Source of the DNA: an uncultured Lachnospiraceae bacterium
GTDB lineage: Bacteria; Bacillota; Clostridia; Lachnospirales; Lachnospiraceae
Reading direction: 5' to 3'
Assembly: GCA_910586715.1 (NCBI GenBank)
Contig: CAJUJG010000032.1
Coordinates: forward strand, 1 to 37,536
Length of the DNA: 37,536 bases
Part shown: in pieces, positions 1 to 7,802 of the stretch
How positions within the stretch are numbered: the stretch's first letter is position 1
How the letters are laid out: every line of letters begins with the position of its first letter
Notes under the pieces: generated by a model
The model's input: the letters and a program-made list of their open reading frames with translations, nothing else
Told to the model about the DNA's origin: nothing
Database searches by the model: none
Made by a program: the position numbers and the translations under genes

Positions 1-85
1 TAGAATATCGCACAAATATGCTAACTAGCCAAGGCGAGAGATTTGACGTTTACCTCATAAAGAAAATGCAACCACGTTAATTGTT

Positions 86-136
86 GCGACAGTGTCCCTT
101 TGCGCTGCCTGTCAAAAAGGGCATCCTATGTGTCGC
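86..136. other. Nested inverted repeat, possible structured RNA
   Basis: GCGACA at 86-91 pairs with TGTCGC at 131-136, and inside it CCCTTT at 96-101 pairs with AAAGGG at 116-121, giving two nested stems. There is no gene in 1-284. The nested stems, the 42-bp palindrome at 159-200 and a plus-strand terminator at 219-241 fill this gap, so the stretch could be the 3' part of a small RNA or leader transcribed rightward from outside the window. I could not match it to a known riboswitch or ncRNA family. Confidence 0.3.
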
Positions 137-158
137 CGGATTTATATTTGTCCAAACG

Positions 159-200
159 CAATTTTACTGTATTGATGTTAACATCAATACAGTAAAATTG
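159..200. repeat. Perfect 42-bp palindrome
   Basis: Positions 159-200 equal their own reverse complement exactly: 21-bp arms, no spacer, centre GTTAAC. It is AT-rich. It lies in a gene-free stretch downstream of the decayed terD genes and just before a plus-strand terminator. It could be an operator, a protein-binding or recombination site, or a cruciform-forming element. Nothing in the sequence decides among these. Confidence 0.85.
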
Positions 201-218
201 TTTAACTAGTTATTTATT

Positions 219-241
219 CCCGCTGCTTGCGGCGGGTTTTT
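219..241 (+). terminator. Intrinsic terminator, plus strand
   Basis: A GC-rich hairpin (CCCGC pairing with GCGGG, extended by a wobble pair, 219-236) is followed directly by a T-run at 237-241 on the plus strand. No plus-strand gene precedes it in the window, so it would end a transcript entering from the left or starting in 1-200. Confidence 0.6.
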
Positions 242-287
242 GACTTTATGGTGTGCCCAAAAACGTAAGGTTCATAATAACCAAATT

Positions 288-893
288 TTACTTTCTTCCA
301 GCCTGCCATCTAAGCCCCCAGCCAAACGCCCTATCAAGAGCTTCATGACCAGGATAAAACTGCACTATTTTCTCAACGCTAAATGTTTGATCGTTTAAAT
401 TCTCAAATAATGCCAATCCGCACATTTTATTTGAATTATTAAATGTATCCATCTTAACAATAATGTCTTCCGCTCCAGGATACTTAATTGTTACTATAGC
501 ATCTGCTTGTTGCCAATTTGCAACTCCTTCATAAATAAAAGTATAAACAAGTATTCTTTTAATATCTGTAATCTTATTACCATTAATACGAAGATTTTCT
601 CCCGCTGCCGCTGCTCCAGTTCTATCATCTCCATCAAGAGAAATGAAAGGCGGCTGATTAAGTGAGCCAAACGCATTACCAAGCGCTTGTACTGCACCTT
701 TTCTACCGTCTTTCAGTTCATAAAGACATCCCAAATCCAAATCTATTCCTTGATTACCACCTAATAAGCCTGATAAGAATCCCTGATTTACAGGCTTTGA
801 ATTCTAGTTAAGATTAACCAAAATTTCTCCAAGTCCTGCCGAAGATTTCTTTTCCAAACTTACTTTCTGTCCTTTTTGTAAATTAATAGCCAT
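288..893 (-). pseudogene. TerD-family gene interrupted by an in-frame amber codon
   Basis: Reading from an ATG at 893 behind a GGAGA-type ribosome site, the frame gives a typical TerD start (MAINLQKGQKVSL...), runs 29 codons to ...LVNLN, meets TAG at 804-806, and then continues in the same frame for about 170 codons to TAA at 288-290. The downstream part keeps family hallmarks, including DLDLGCLYELKDG, SLDGDDRTG and a C-terminal GWGLRWQAG. From memory of the family, the residue after VNLN is usually Trp, so TGG changing to TAG is the simplest explanation. A shortened product could start at TTG 740, but it has no good ribosome site. TerD domains are calcium-binding modules of the tellurite/stress (Ter) systems. 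I consider this a recent nonsense pseudogene. An amber suppressor or a sequence error would be the alternatives. Confidence 0.8.
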
Positions 894-896
894 ACG

Positions 897-1017
897 TATT
901 CTCCTTATTGAACATCTAACTCCATAGTTACTACACAATCCTGTTAAGCCACACTGATATTTACTACCAATAGCCTCCAGTTTCCATTTGTTACTATTCT
1001 TGTGTCATTCTCCAAAT
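897..1017 (-). pseudogene. C-terminal remnant of a TerD gene
   Basis: Minus-strand translation of this short gap gives NKWKLEAIGSKYQCGLTGL followed by CSNYGV. This aligns with the end of the neighbouring intact TerD (GEWKFNAIGSGFQGGLAAL, then CGHYGI). Just upstream the frame contains a TGA where the intact gene has the Leu of GELYR, and no start codon or N-terminal half is present. It is therefore a relic of another terD copy, left between the intact gene and the amber-interrupted one. It points to tandem duplication followed by deletion at the 3' end of this operon. Confidence 0.7.
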
Positions 1018-1048
1018 ATGTATTTACACTGGCATATTCCTACATCTT

Positions 1049-1630
1049 CTATGTTGCATCAATACCATAGTGTCCGCAAAGAGCTGCAAGTCCACCCTGG
1101 AATCCGCTACCAATTGCATTAAACTTCCATTCACCATTATTTCTGTATAATTCACCTACAACCACAGCTGTCTCGATTGAGAAGTCTTCCCCAAGATCAT
1201 AACGAATAAGTTCTGTATTCGTTGACTCATCAACTAAACGGATGAACGCATTTGAAACTTGACCAAAATTCTGATGTCTTGTCTCTGCATCATAAATAGT
1301 AACTGTAAATGCAATCCTCTCAATATTTGCAGGAACCTTAGACAAATCAATCTGTACCTGCTCATCATCTCCATCACCTTCACCGGTAAGGTTATCACCC
1401 ATGTGATTTACAGCGCCGCTTACATGCTTTAAGTTACCATAAAATACAAATTCCTTGTCTGTCGGACACTTTCCACCAGCGTCTAACATAAATGCAGCTG
1501 CATCCAAGTCGAAATCGACGCCCGAATCAAATGCATTTACATCCCATCCTAATCCAACCATGATATTCTTTAGTCCTGGATTACTCTTTGTTAAATCAAC
1601 CTTCTGCCCCTTAGCTAAATTAATTGGCAT
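1049..1630 (-). CDS. terD: TerD-family stress protein
   Basis: This 193-aa protein is a full-length TerD-domain protein, the usual size for the family. It starts with MPINLAKGQKVDLTK. It carries the acidic segment GVDFDLDAAAFMLDAGGK and the later GDGDDEQVQIDLSKVP, which in TerD proteins supply calcium ligands, and ends with FNAIGSGFQGGLAALCGHYGI. A GGAGG site lies a few bases before the ATG. It is the last intact gene of the minus-strand Ter/dynamin/HerA operon, 87 bases after the small dynamin-like gene. TerD proteins are cytoplasmic and linked to tellurite, phage and colicin resistance and envelope stress, but their biochemistry is poorly known. Its role beside the toxin pair is inference. 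Two degraded paralogues follow it. Confidence 0.93.
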   Translation of the reverse strand: MPINLAKGQKVDLTKSNPGLKNIMVGLGWDVNAFDSGVDFDLDAAAFMLDAGGKCPTDKEFVFYGNLKHVSGAVNHMGDNLTGEGDGDDEQVQIDLSKVPANIERIAFTVTIYDAETRHQNFGQVSNAFIRLVDESTNTELIRYDLGEDFSIETAVVVGELYRNNGEWKFNAIGSGFQGGLAALCGHYGIDAT

Positions 1631-1659
1631 AATTAAAACCCTCCTTGTTTTTTATTTTA

Positions 1660-1697
1660 ATGCTGCTTTACAGCTTATTAAACTTGTAAAGCAGTAT
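1660..1697 (-). promoter_or_regulatory. Intercistronic hairpin before terD
   Basis: CTGCTTTAC at 1663-1671 and GTAAAGCAG at 1686-1694 form a 9-bp perfect stem, extendable outward through a G-T pair to about 13 bp, with a 14-base loop. It sits between the small dynamin-like gene and terD. No T-run follows in the direction of transcription, so it is more likely an mRNA processing or stability element than a strong terminator. Confidence 0.4.
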
Positions 1698-1717
1698 TAT
1701 TATCCAAAATCATTTTA

Positions 1718-2836
1718 CTATCTTTTGAACCATCTGAAATTTGGACTTTTGCAATGCAGGCATACCTGATTCTGACCGTTTACTTGTTTGCAGTTCTTAC
1801 AGATCCATAATATATCACCTGTATAATTTTCAAAATTTCTGGTCTTTCTCTTTCGGGAATATACTCCTTCAAGTTCTGAATACTCATTCAAAGCATCTGC
1901 ATTTTCAATTGGACGATACTCCAGTTGCTGAATTATCTTTTCTATTGCTCTTTCAATTTCAACTATTCCCGTATTCTCTATTGCTCTTCGCAACTCATAT
2001 TCAGAAACAACTTCATCATTGATTGTGTATTGTTTCCCGATTTGATTATAGGATTTAACATATTGCAGCATGCCCTTACTATTATCCCTGTATTCCGGAT
2101 AACTCTGATTCATATGTCTTTCTTCAGCTTTTGTTAATAACTTACCATTTAATTTCATCCTAAATGTTTTAGCTGATAACGCTGAAAGTGGAAATATTCC
2201 AAACTCCTTCAATCCATGATCCTGAATATATATTGAAGCATTATTGATCGTATCCGGTATACTTTCCTTATCTTCGTCTAACATATCAATTTTGTTTAAA
2301 ACAAACAGAATTTTTACATCATTGTTTCTTTTTACATGTTCAAGTACCATCTGCAGTAAAAGTTCATCATCATTTGTTGCCAGCTGTGTAGCATTTAACA
2401 AATAAACAATTATCCCTTTTTTGAGCTGATCTAAAATTTCTTCAGTTCTCTCAGCATGTCTTATATCTCCTGAGTTATTTACTCCCGGAGTATCTACTAA
2501 AACAATTGTTTTTCTTGAATTAACCAGCGATGGTATCTCTTTTACAATCAATACATCTGTGACATTTTCATCCGAATTAATCTTTGTTACAGTATCAGAA
2601 TAAGATATATCTACCGCATGTTTTTTCCCATCATTTTTCCTAATGTATGCCCTTGCCTCTCCGGCTTTAGGCATATTCAGAACAAAAAGTGCTCTTGCCG
2701 TACAAGCTTCATTTTTTTCAGGCAAAATCTCATCCCCTAATATTGCATTTAAAAATGTAGATTTTCCTGAGCTCATAGTCGCCATAACACAAACCGGAAT
2801 TATTTCATTACTTTTTATATTGAACGCACTTAGCAT
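1718..2836 (-). CDS. Small dynamin-like GTPase with C-terminal zinc ribbon
   Basis: A 372-aa P-loop GTPase of the bacterial dynamin-like type. The sequence shows a P-loop ATMSSGKST near residue 19-27, a conserved NEACTA switch I region, G3 motif DTPGVNNS and G4 motif NKID. The P-loop begins almost at the N terminus, and the long helical stalk of full dynamins is missing. Instead the last 30 residues form a zinc ribbon (CKNC...CLHC). The P-loop and NEACTA segments match those of the large fusion GTPase encoded first in the operon, so the two are probably a pair, as seen in other two-gene bacterial dynamin systems. It begins 14 bases after the immunity gene, with a GGGAG ribosome site. A membrane-remodelling role is known for the family; its partner and substrate here are inferred. 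Confidence 0.88.
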   Translation of the reverse strand: MLSAFNIKSNEIIPVCVMATMSSGKSTFLNAILGDEILPEKNEACTARALFVLNMPKAGEARAYIRKNDGKKHAVDISYSDTVTKINSDENVTDVLIVKEIPSLVNSRKTIVLVDTPGVNNSGDIRHAERTEEILDQLKKGIIVYLLNATQLATNDDELLLQMVLEHVKRNNDVKILFVLNKIDMLDEDKESIPDTINNASIYIQDHGLKEFGIFPLSALSAKTFRMKLNGKLLTKAEERHMNQSYPEYRDNSKGMLQYVKSYNQIGKQYTINDEVVSEYELRRAIENTGIVEIERAIEKIIQQLEYRPIENADALNEYSELEGVYSRKRKTRNFENYTGDILWICKNCKQVNGQNQVCLHCKSPNFRWFKR

Positions 2837-2850
2837 AAAATTCTCCCTTA

Positions 2851-3330
2851 TTATGCACTTATTGAAACAAGAAGTTGAATATAACTCTTCAATTCCCCGA
2901 TATTAAGATACTTTTCAGTCCTTGCACCACCCAGTCTTGGAATTGGTTCTAACACATAGCATTCATTTTTCTGTATCGTTCCCAATTTCTTTATTGCTGC
3001 TTCGTACAATTCAATATCTAAAAAATCCCTTTGATACTCTGCATCGTTCAAATTTGCAAAAAAGAAATCTATCCCCGAAAGCATAACCGTATAATCTTCT
3101 TCTGTAAGCTTATACAGCACAATATAGCCATCATCCCAGGATAAAACATCTCCAAAAACAGTGGTAGCAAATGGAATTCCATGATTCCACATAGAGCATG
3201 GCTCAAGCATCGTCGATACCTGTTCTATATCATCTGCTCCTAGAAATCTAATATATCCATTAACGAGACTCTCTGCGTTGCTTTCTATATACTCTTTTAG
3301 TTTTAATGGTAATTTATCAATAAGCCCCAT
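2851..3330 (-). CDS. DUF1851/Tdi1-like immunity protein
   Basis: A 159-aa protein resembling the DUF1851 (T6SS immunity Tdi1 C-terminal) family. I see FGDVLSWDDGYIVLYKL near residues 60-78, an acidic middle, and the family-like ending ECYVLEPIPRLGGAR...LNIGELKSYIQLL. In Agrobacterium, Tdi proteins carrying this domain neutralise Tde DNase toxins with an Ntox15 domain. Here the gene follows an Ntox15-type toxin gene directly: its GGAGG site touches the toxin stop codon, and only 12 bases separate the two coding regions. Domain identity and position independently suggest that this is the cognate cytoplasmic antidote. Family assignment is from memory of motif layout, not from a search. The GAD-like half of Tdi1 is not clearly present. 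Confidence 0.75.
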   Translation of the reverse strand: MGLIDKLPLKLKEYIESNAESLVNGYIRFLGADDIEQVSTMLEPCSMWNHGIPFATTVFGDVLSWDDGYIVLYKLTEEDYTVMLSGIDFFFANLNDAEYQRDFLDIELYEAAIKKLGTIQKNECYVLEPIPRLGGARTEKYLNIGELKSYIQLLVSISA

Positions 3331-3342
3331 ATACAGACCTCC

Positions 3343-4197
3343 TTAAACTGCCACAAGTCTGACATTCATTTTAGTATTTTCCAGTTCTTCTCTTGTTTTA
3401 TCCTTAGCGTAATCCTCTGCACCTTTAGACAACTGCCCAACTCTTGTTCTCCATTGTGAACCGATTGAACTATTTACCTTGGCATCACCCATTCCTGATA
3501 CTTTGCCAGGATCTCCTCCGGCAATCTGATCCGGATTATGTAATGCAGCTTGTGTCTTTATCCATTCCTGAGCATCTGCCTTGGCATCACTATATGACAT
3601 TCCTTTTTTCTGATTAGATTCAATTCTACTCTGAGTCGCCTTTTCTCTTGTTATATCCTGGGCTTTCTTTCCCTCAGAAAAATCCCTTCCATTTTGTTCA
3701 AATACCGCCCGGTTATCCATGTTTTCAGCAATAGTCTGACTATTTAAGCCTCTTTCTTGTCCCTTAAGCTGTCTAGAAAACTCTTTTTTGTCCATCCCCT
3801 CCGGACAGGAAAACTCAATTGTAATCTGAGGCTCCATCTTTTCAACATTGTTGATATCTTTAACATCATTTTCTTCTATCAAAGCATCTTTTAGTGTATC
3901 CAAAGTGGTATCTCCCTTTGAGCCCTCATTCAATGCTTGTACTTCATTCTTTCCGGAAACATCTCCTTCAGGTTTTTGCGTATCCTTAATTTCCGGTTCG
4001 GAATTCAAAGGCTGATCCAATTCTTTCATCATACTGTCAAAATCACTTTCTCCGACAATTGAACTCTCACTAATTTCAGATTTCCCTAACGGCTTATCGA
4101 GCTCCTTAAGCGCTTCTTTTGTTTTCTTTGCCAGCTCTTTTGAAACTTCTTTGGCTGCTTCGGAAACAGTTTTTATAATAACCTCTCCAATTGGCAT
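3343..4197 (-). CDS. Polymorphic toxin, type 15 (Ntox15, HxxD DNase) domain
   Basis: A 284-aa protein in two parts. Residues 1-130 are charged, low-complexity and probably extended, starting with an amphipathic stretch and holding a repeated KELDxPL motif at about 31-37 and 58-64. Residues 135-275 look like the Ntox15 domain: ALHNPDQIAGG with the HxxD motif at His220-Asp223, then GMGDAKVNSSIGSQWRTR. Ntox15 is the nuclease domain of Agrobacterium Tde1/Tde2, where HxxD is needed for DNase activity. There is no signal peptide or known secretion domain. The start ATG overlaps the stop of the HerA-like ATPase gene (TAATG), so translation is likely coupled. The next gene is its probable immunity protein. 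How it leaves the cell, or whether it acts in the producing cell, is unknown. Confidence 0.85.
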   Translation of the reverse strand: MPIGEVIIKTVSEAAKEVSKELAKKTKEALKELDKPLGKSEISESSIVGESDFDSMMKELDQPLNSEPEIKDTQKPEGDVSGKNEVQALNEGSKGDTTLDTLKDALIEENDVKDINNVEKMEPQITIEFSCPEGMDKKEFSRQLKGQERGLNSQTIAENMDNRAVFEQNGRDFSEGKKAQDITREKATQSRIESNQKKGMSYSDAKADAQEWIKTQAALHNPDQIAGGDPGKVSGMGDAKVNSSIGSQWRTRVGQLSKGAEDYAKDKTREELENTKMNVRLVAV

Positions 4198-7100
4198 TAA
4201 TCCACCTTCTTTCGTCGTTCAACTGCATATTGACGCCATCTTGCATAAAGCTGTACCTTCTCATGGTCCTCTTTTGCCATTTTCCGCATGATGCATTGCG
4301 TAATTGCTAATTCTAACTCAACCGATATTGGTCCTAATGCTAAGATCAGTCTTCTATGTACCTGCTCCTGTATGCCATTCACTTCATCGAGCGAAATCAG
4401 AGCATTTTTAAATGATTCGTAATTAACAATTTCACACACAATTTCACTAAGTTTTTCAAATGATTCTTCATTAAGTACACTCGGCTCCTCGCCATTTTCC
4501 AATTTATTTACTGCTTCTAAAATAATGATTTTACTTTCTGAAGATAAATTTACAGAACTGATATTTCTTCTAATTAATTCAGCGGATATCTCTAAGTTTT
4601 CATCCATTCTGCCTCCAACTAACAGCATTGCGAGCATCTTGCGTGTATCTCCGATTGTTTCCTGTTTACCCGCATTTTGAAACAGATATGGTCTTTCAAC
4701 AATGCTAGCCTTATCAATTTTACAAAGAACAGGTTCCGCCCAATTGTTTTGATAGACAGCAGCTACACCTTTTGACAGTCTTGCCAGCTCAGGAATCTGC
4801 TTCTCTGACATTGCTGCTGACTTTCCGGCTTGCTGTCTGTCATTTTCCTCTGGAAGCCTCATCAATATTTTCGTATTTGTATTACGTATTGCTGATATAT
4901 CAATCGCATTTGGTGACTGGTCTACAATAATAAATCCTTCTCCATATGTTCTCATCTCCGCAATGGAATTAGTTATCATTTCAACTGATTTCCCTGCCAT
5001 ATCAGAACCTTCAGCCATTGTACTCCCCTTACTATTTCTTAAAAGGTTATGCGCTTCTTCCAATACCGTAATATGGCTCAATCTTTGGTTCATACTTCCG
5101 TTTGCATTCGACATTCTATATTCATTGAGCTTCATTACAAGCAAACCCATAATTAATGATTTTGTCTCTTGCGACCCAACTCTGCTTAAATCGACAATCG
5201 CATTATCATCAAACAGAATTGATGCATCGATCTCATTCGCTGTAAAAATCTGTCCATTAATCCCATTCGTTAATGAATTAATCCTGGTAACTAAAGCCCC
5301 TGTGTAGTCTCCCTTATTCTCTTCTGAATAGTCGGAAGAATTTAAAATATTTCTAATCTGATTCTGAACATCCTTAAAGGAAGGGTACACCTTTTCATCA
5401 TATGCACATTCTGAATTTTCAAGATCCCACCCACAGACTTGATATGCCTGCAATATTGCATCTTTCAAAATAGCCGGCATAGCCGCATACATTGGCCAGC
5501 AAACATTGAATATCTCCACTAATCGGTCGATATGCTCCAATACATGTATTTCCTCGGGAAACGCAAAAGGGTTAATCCTCAACAGATCAGAAATTTTATT
5601 ATTTGTACCAAAAACCCTTACATCCGCATCATTGCCAAAAACGTTCTTGTATTCGCCCTTTGCAGGCTCAACAATTAAAAATTTCCTGCCTTTTTTCCTA
5701 AGTTCTGATAAAACCTGATAAACAGTGTTTGATTTACCCGAACCAGTCGAACCGGTAATCAACACATGCGAAGACAAGCTTTCGACATCAAGGTTTACTC
5801 TGGTTACTTCTTCCTTACCCATATGATAAACACATCCAAGCTCAATCATCTCTGATGATTCCGATGTAGTATCATCAATATCAATATTTCTTGCAAAAGA
5901 AACCATCTTGCTAATCGAAACTCCGTTTACTGACTTCTGTGGTAAGCCGGCAGTTATTACCAACTCATTACCGCTAATCATCGACGATGGCGTAATATCC
6001 ACAGCCTTCTTTCCCGTCTTCATTTCAAAAACAGGATGCGTAAGTTTTTTTAAGTAACCTTCTATTCCTTTTATTTTGAAAGTATCAGTCCATGTGTTAA
6101 TGCTATAACTTTCAATTGTATTTTTCTTTCCTCTGCACAACGACTGCAAAGTTCCCGCTAAAGTCTTACTTGTCTGGGCATCATCCGCTAAACAATATGT
6201 TGCCGTATTCCATAATCCGGTATCTTTAGCATCTTCTATCCGCGTAATTTGTTTTTCGATCTTCTGTAAAAGATCGCTCACCCGCTTATTATCTCTTACT
6301 AACTGAATTGTCTGTCCTGTTGTCGTCGTAAATGTATCTGTTGTTCCACGAGTCTGTGTAGTGCCTCTGCTATTATTTTGAGAGTCACTATATGATGAAC
6401 CCGTCTGATTAGATTCACTATTATTACTACCGCTGTTTTTGGAAAAGAAAATAATATTCCTTGCCTTTGATGTATTCGTACCCGTTGTTTTTGTTTGTGA
6501 CTGATTTTTAGTGTTACTGATGGTACTTCCAACTGATTCCGTGACTGCATCAGAGATATTTTCAGCCAAGGCACTACTATCAGATTCTGAATATGTTTGT
6601 GTTATTTGGGCAAAAGGTGAAAGCTGGGAAAAAATCTCCTCATAACTTTCCTTTATTTCCAACAGCTGCTCATCTGACACAGGTTCTGCAATCGTGATCA
6701 TTGCATACTTTTTTCCTGCCATAGAGTCCGCCAACTTTTCAAGTCCTTGAACAAATTCCTTATTATCCTCGCTCCGCAATCCGGGAATACCACTTACAAC
6801 ACTCACAATCCGTCCTTTATCGCTCGAGCCGGTAGCGAAAGCTCTGTCCAAACAATCAGTTAGTCCGCCTTTATCCTGCTGAACAAGCTTTGACCCCGGG
6901 AAGTTGCCCTCAAATGTTCCTGTAAGCGCTGATTGACAAGTTGATATTTCATTAATATCAGAAGTTCTAGTTCCTAAATAGTACTCAACTGATTTGCCGT
7001 CGCTCAAAATAATATAAATAAGAGCTCCTCCACATAACGCAACTGAATTATAAACATTCATTAACTTATCCAAATTGTTCTCATCCGCATCATAAACAAT

Positions 7101-7286
7101 TTTTACGATTTTATTCAATCTCAAAACACTATTGATATTTGTATTTGCTATCTCTGTAGGTATTTCCTTAATAGGATAATTGCTTATTTCAGGCATATAT
7201 TTTCTCATAATAATGCTATCTGCTTCGGCAAATACCATATTTAGTTTCTCTTGACTTTGGTCAAGAACCTGTAACTGTTCTGACAT
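4197..7286 (-). CDS. HerA/VirB4-like (DUF87) ATPase
   Basis: A 1029-aa ATPase of the HerA/FtsK superfamily. The C-terminal half has Walker A ITGSTGSGKSNT at about 510-521, the helicase-like VEPAKGEYKNVF, Walker B VLEEAHNLL near 741-749, and a later VDQSPNAID and NTNTKILMRL typical of DUF87/VirB4 proteins. The N-terminal 230 residues are unfamiliar. Residues 230-325 are a Ser/Thr/Asn/Gln-rich linker, then a mixed domain leads to the motor. HerA-like motors pump DNA or, as VirB4/TraG-like proteins, power translocation. No NurA, transmembrane segment or T4SS partner is visible. It starts 9 bases after the 163-aa gene with a GGGGAG site and is translationally coupled to the toxin gene, which suggests that toxin and motor are made together. 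Confidence 0.88.
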   Translation of the reverse strand: MSEQLQVLDQSQEKLNMVFAEADSIIMRKYMPEISNYPIKEIPTEIANTNINSVLRLNKIVKIVYDADENNLDKLMNVYNSVALCGGALIYIILSDGKSVEYYLGTRTSDINEISTCQSALTGTFEGNFPGSKLVQQDKGGLTDCLDRAFATGSSDKGRIVSVVSGIPGLRSEDNKEFVQGLEKLADSMAGKKYAMITIAEPVSDEQLLEIKESYEEIFSQLSPFAQITQTYSESDSSALAENISDAVTESVGSTISNTKNQSQTKTTGTNTSKARNIIFFSKNSGSNNSESNQTGSSYSDSQNNSRGTTQTRGTTDTFTTTTGQTIQLVRDNKRVSDLLQKIEKQITRIEDAKDTGLWNTATYCLADDAQTSKTLAGTLQSLCRGKKNTIESYSINTWTDTFKIKGIEGYLKKLTHPVFEMKTGKKAVDITPSSMISGNELVITAGLPQKSVNGVSISKMVSFARNIDIDDTTSESSEMIELGCVYHMGKEEVTRVNLDVESLSSHVLITGSTGSGKSNTVYQVLSELRKKGRKFLIVEPAKGEYKNVFGNDADVRVFGTNNKISDLLRINPFAFPEEIHVLEHIDRLVEIFNVCWPMYAAMPAILKDAILQAYQVCGWDLENSECAYDEKVYPSFKDVQNQIRNILNSSDYSEENKGDYTGALVTRINSLTNGINGQIFTANEIDASILFDDNAIVDLSRVGSQETKSLIMGLLVMKLNEYRMSNANGSMNQRLSHITVLEEAHNLLRNSKGSTMAEGSDMAGKSVEMITNSIAEMRTYGEGFIIVDQSPNAIDISAIRNTNTKILMRLPEENDRQQAGKSAAMSEKQIPELARLSKGVAAVYQNNWAEPVLCKIDKASIVERPYLFQNAGKQETIGDTRKMLAMLLVGGRMDENLEISAELIRRNISSVNLSSESKIIILEAVNKLENGEEPSVLNEESFEKLSEIVCEIVNYESFKNALISLDEVNGIQEQVHRRLILALGPISVELELAITQCIMRKMAKEDHEKVQLYARWRQYAVERRKKVD

Positions 7287-7295
7287 ATTCTCCCC

Positions 7296-7787
7296 TTACT
7301 TAGACCCTAATATTTTACTCAATAAACCTCCGCCATCACGTCGGGTTCTATTTGCGTGCTGCGATTTAACTCTGTCCTTTCTCTCCTCAGAAATAAGCCT
7401 ATTGGAATGTCCGCTTCTTTTGCTCATTCCATTTTCTTCAATCACTTCATCCCTGACAGATGCCGTCTTTTCAATTTTCTTAACCGGATACACTATTTTC
7501 CCAATCGCTTCCAAATGATTTATTCTCTCTTCACAAAAATTATCCACGAGAGACGAAGCAATCAAAGCCCAGTAATCTTCATCCCATTTTTCTTCAGGTT
7601 CAAACTTCTCACCATCATATTCCTGAAGAAATCCATCTATTTCTTTTGATTTTACATAGTCCATCAATTGTCTAAACTTACCGGTCGAAAAATTAGGATC
7701 CCCATGTGCAATCGTATAAAACACACTGTAAATACCTACAAGACTTTTCTTTTCAATAGCATCCTCCAATGCTGCAATTTTTTCCAT
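7296..7787 (-). CDS. Unknown 163-aa protein of the Ter/HerA operon
   Basis: I do not recognise this protein. Residues 1-110 look like a compact alpha-helical domain (ALEDAIEKKSLVGIYSVFYT, then LMDYVKSKEIDGFL and a Trp/acidic segment EEKWDEDYWALIASSLVDNF). The C-terminal 50 residues are rich in Arg, Lys and Ser and end GGGLLSKILGSK, probably a flexible basic tail. It has no signal peptide or membrane helix. It lies between the TerD-dynamin fusion (15-base gap) and the HerA-like ATPase (9-base gap), with its own GGAGG site, so it is almost certainly co-expressed and may be an adaptor for one of them. That role is inferred from position only. Confidence 0.7.
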   Translation of the reverse strand: MEKIAALEDAIEKKSLVGIYSVFYTIAHGDPNFSTGKFRQLMDYVKSKEIDGFLQEYDGEKFEPEEKWDEDYWALIASSLVDNFCEERINHLEAIGKIVYPVKKIEKTASVRDEVIEENGMSKRSGHSNRLISEERKDRVKSQHANRTRRDGGGLLSKILGSK

Positions 7788-7802
7788 GTATATCCTCCAC
7801 TA

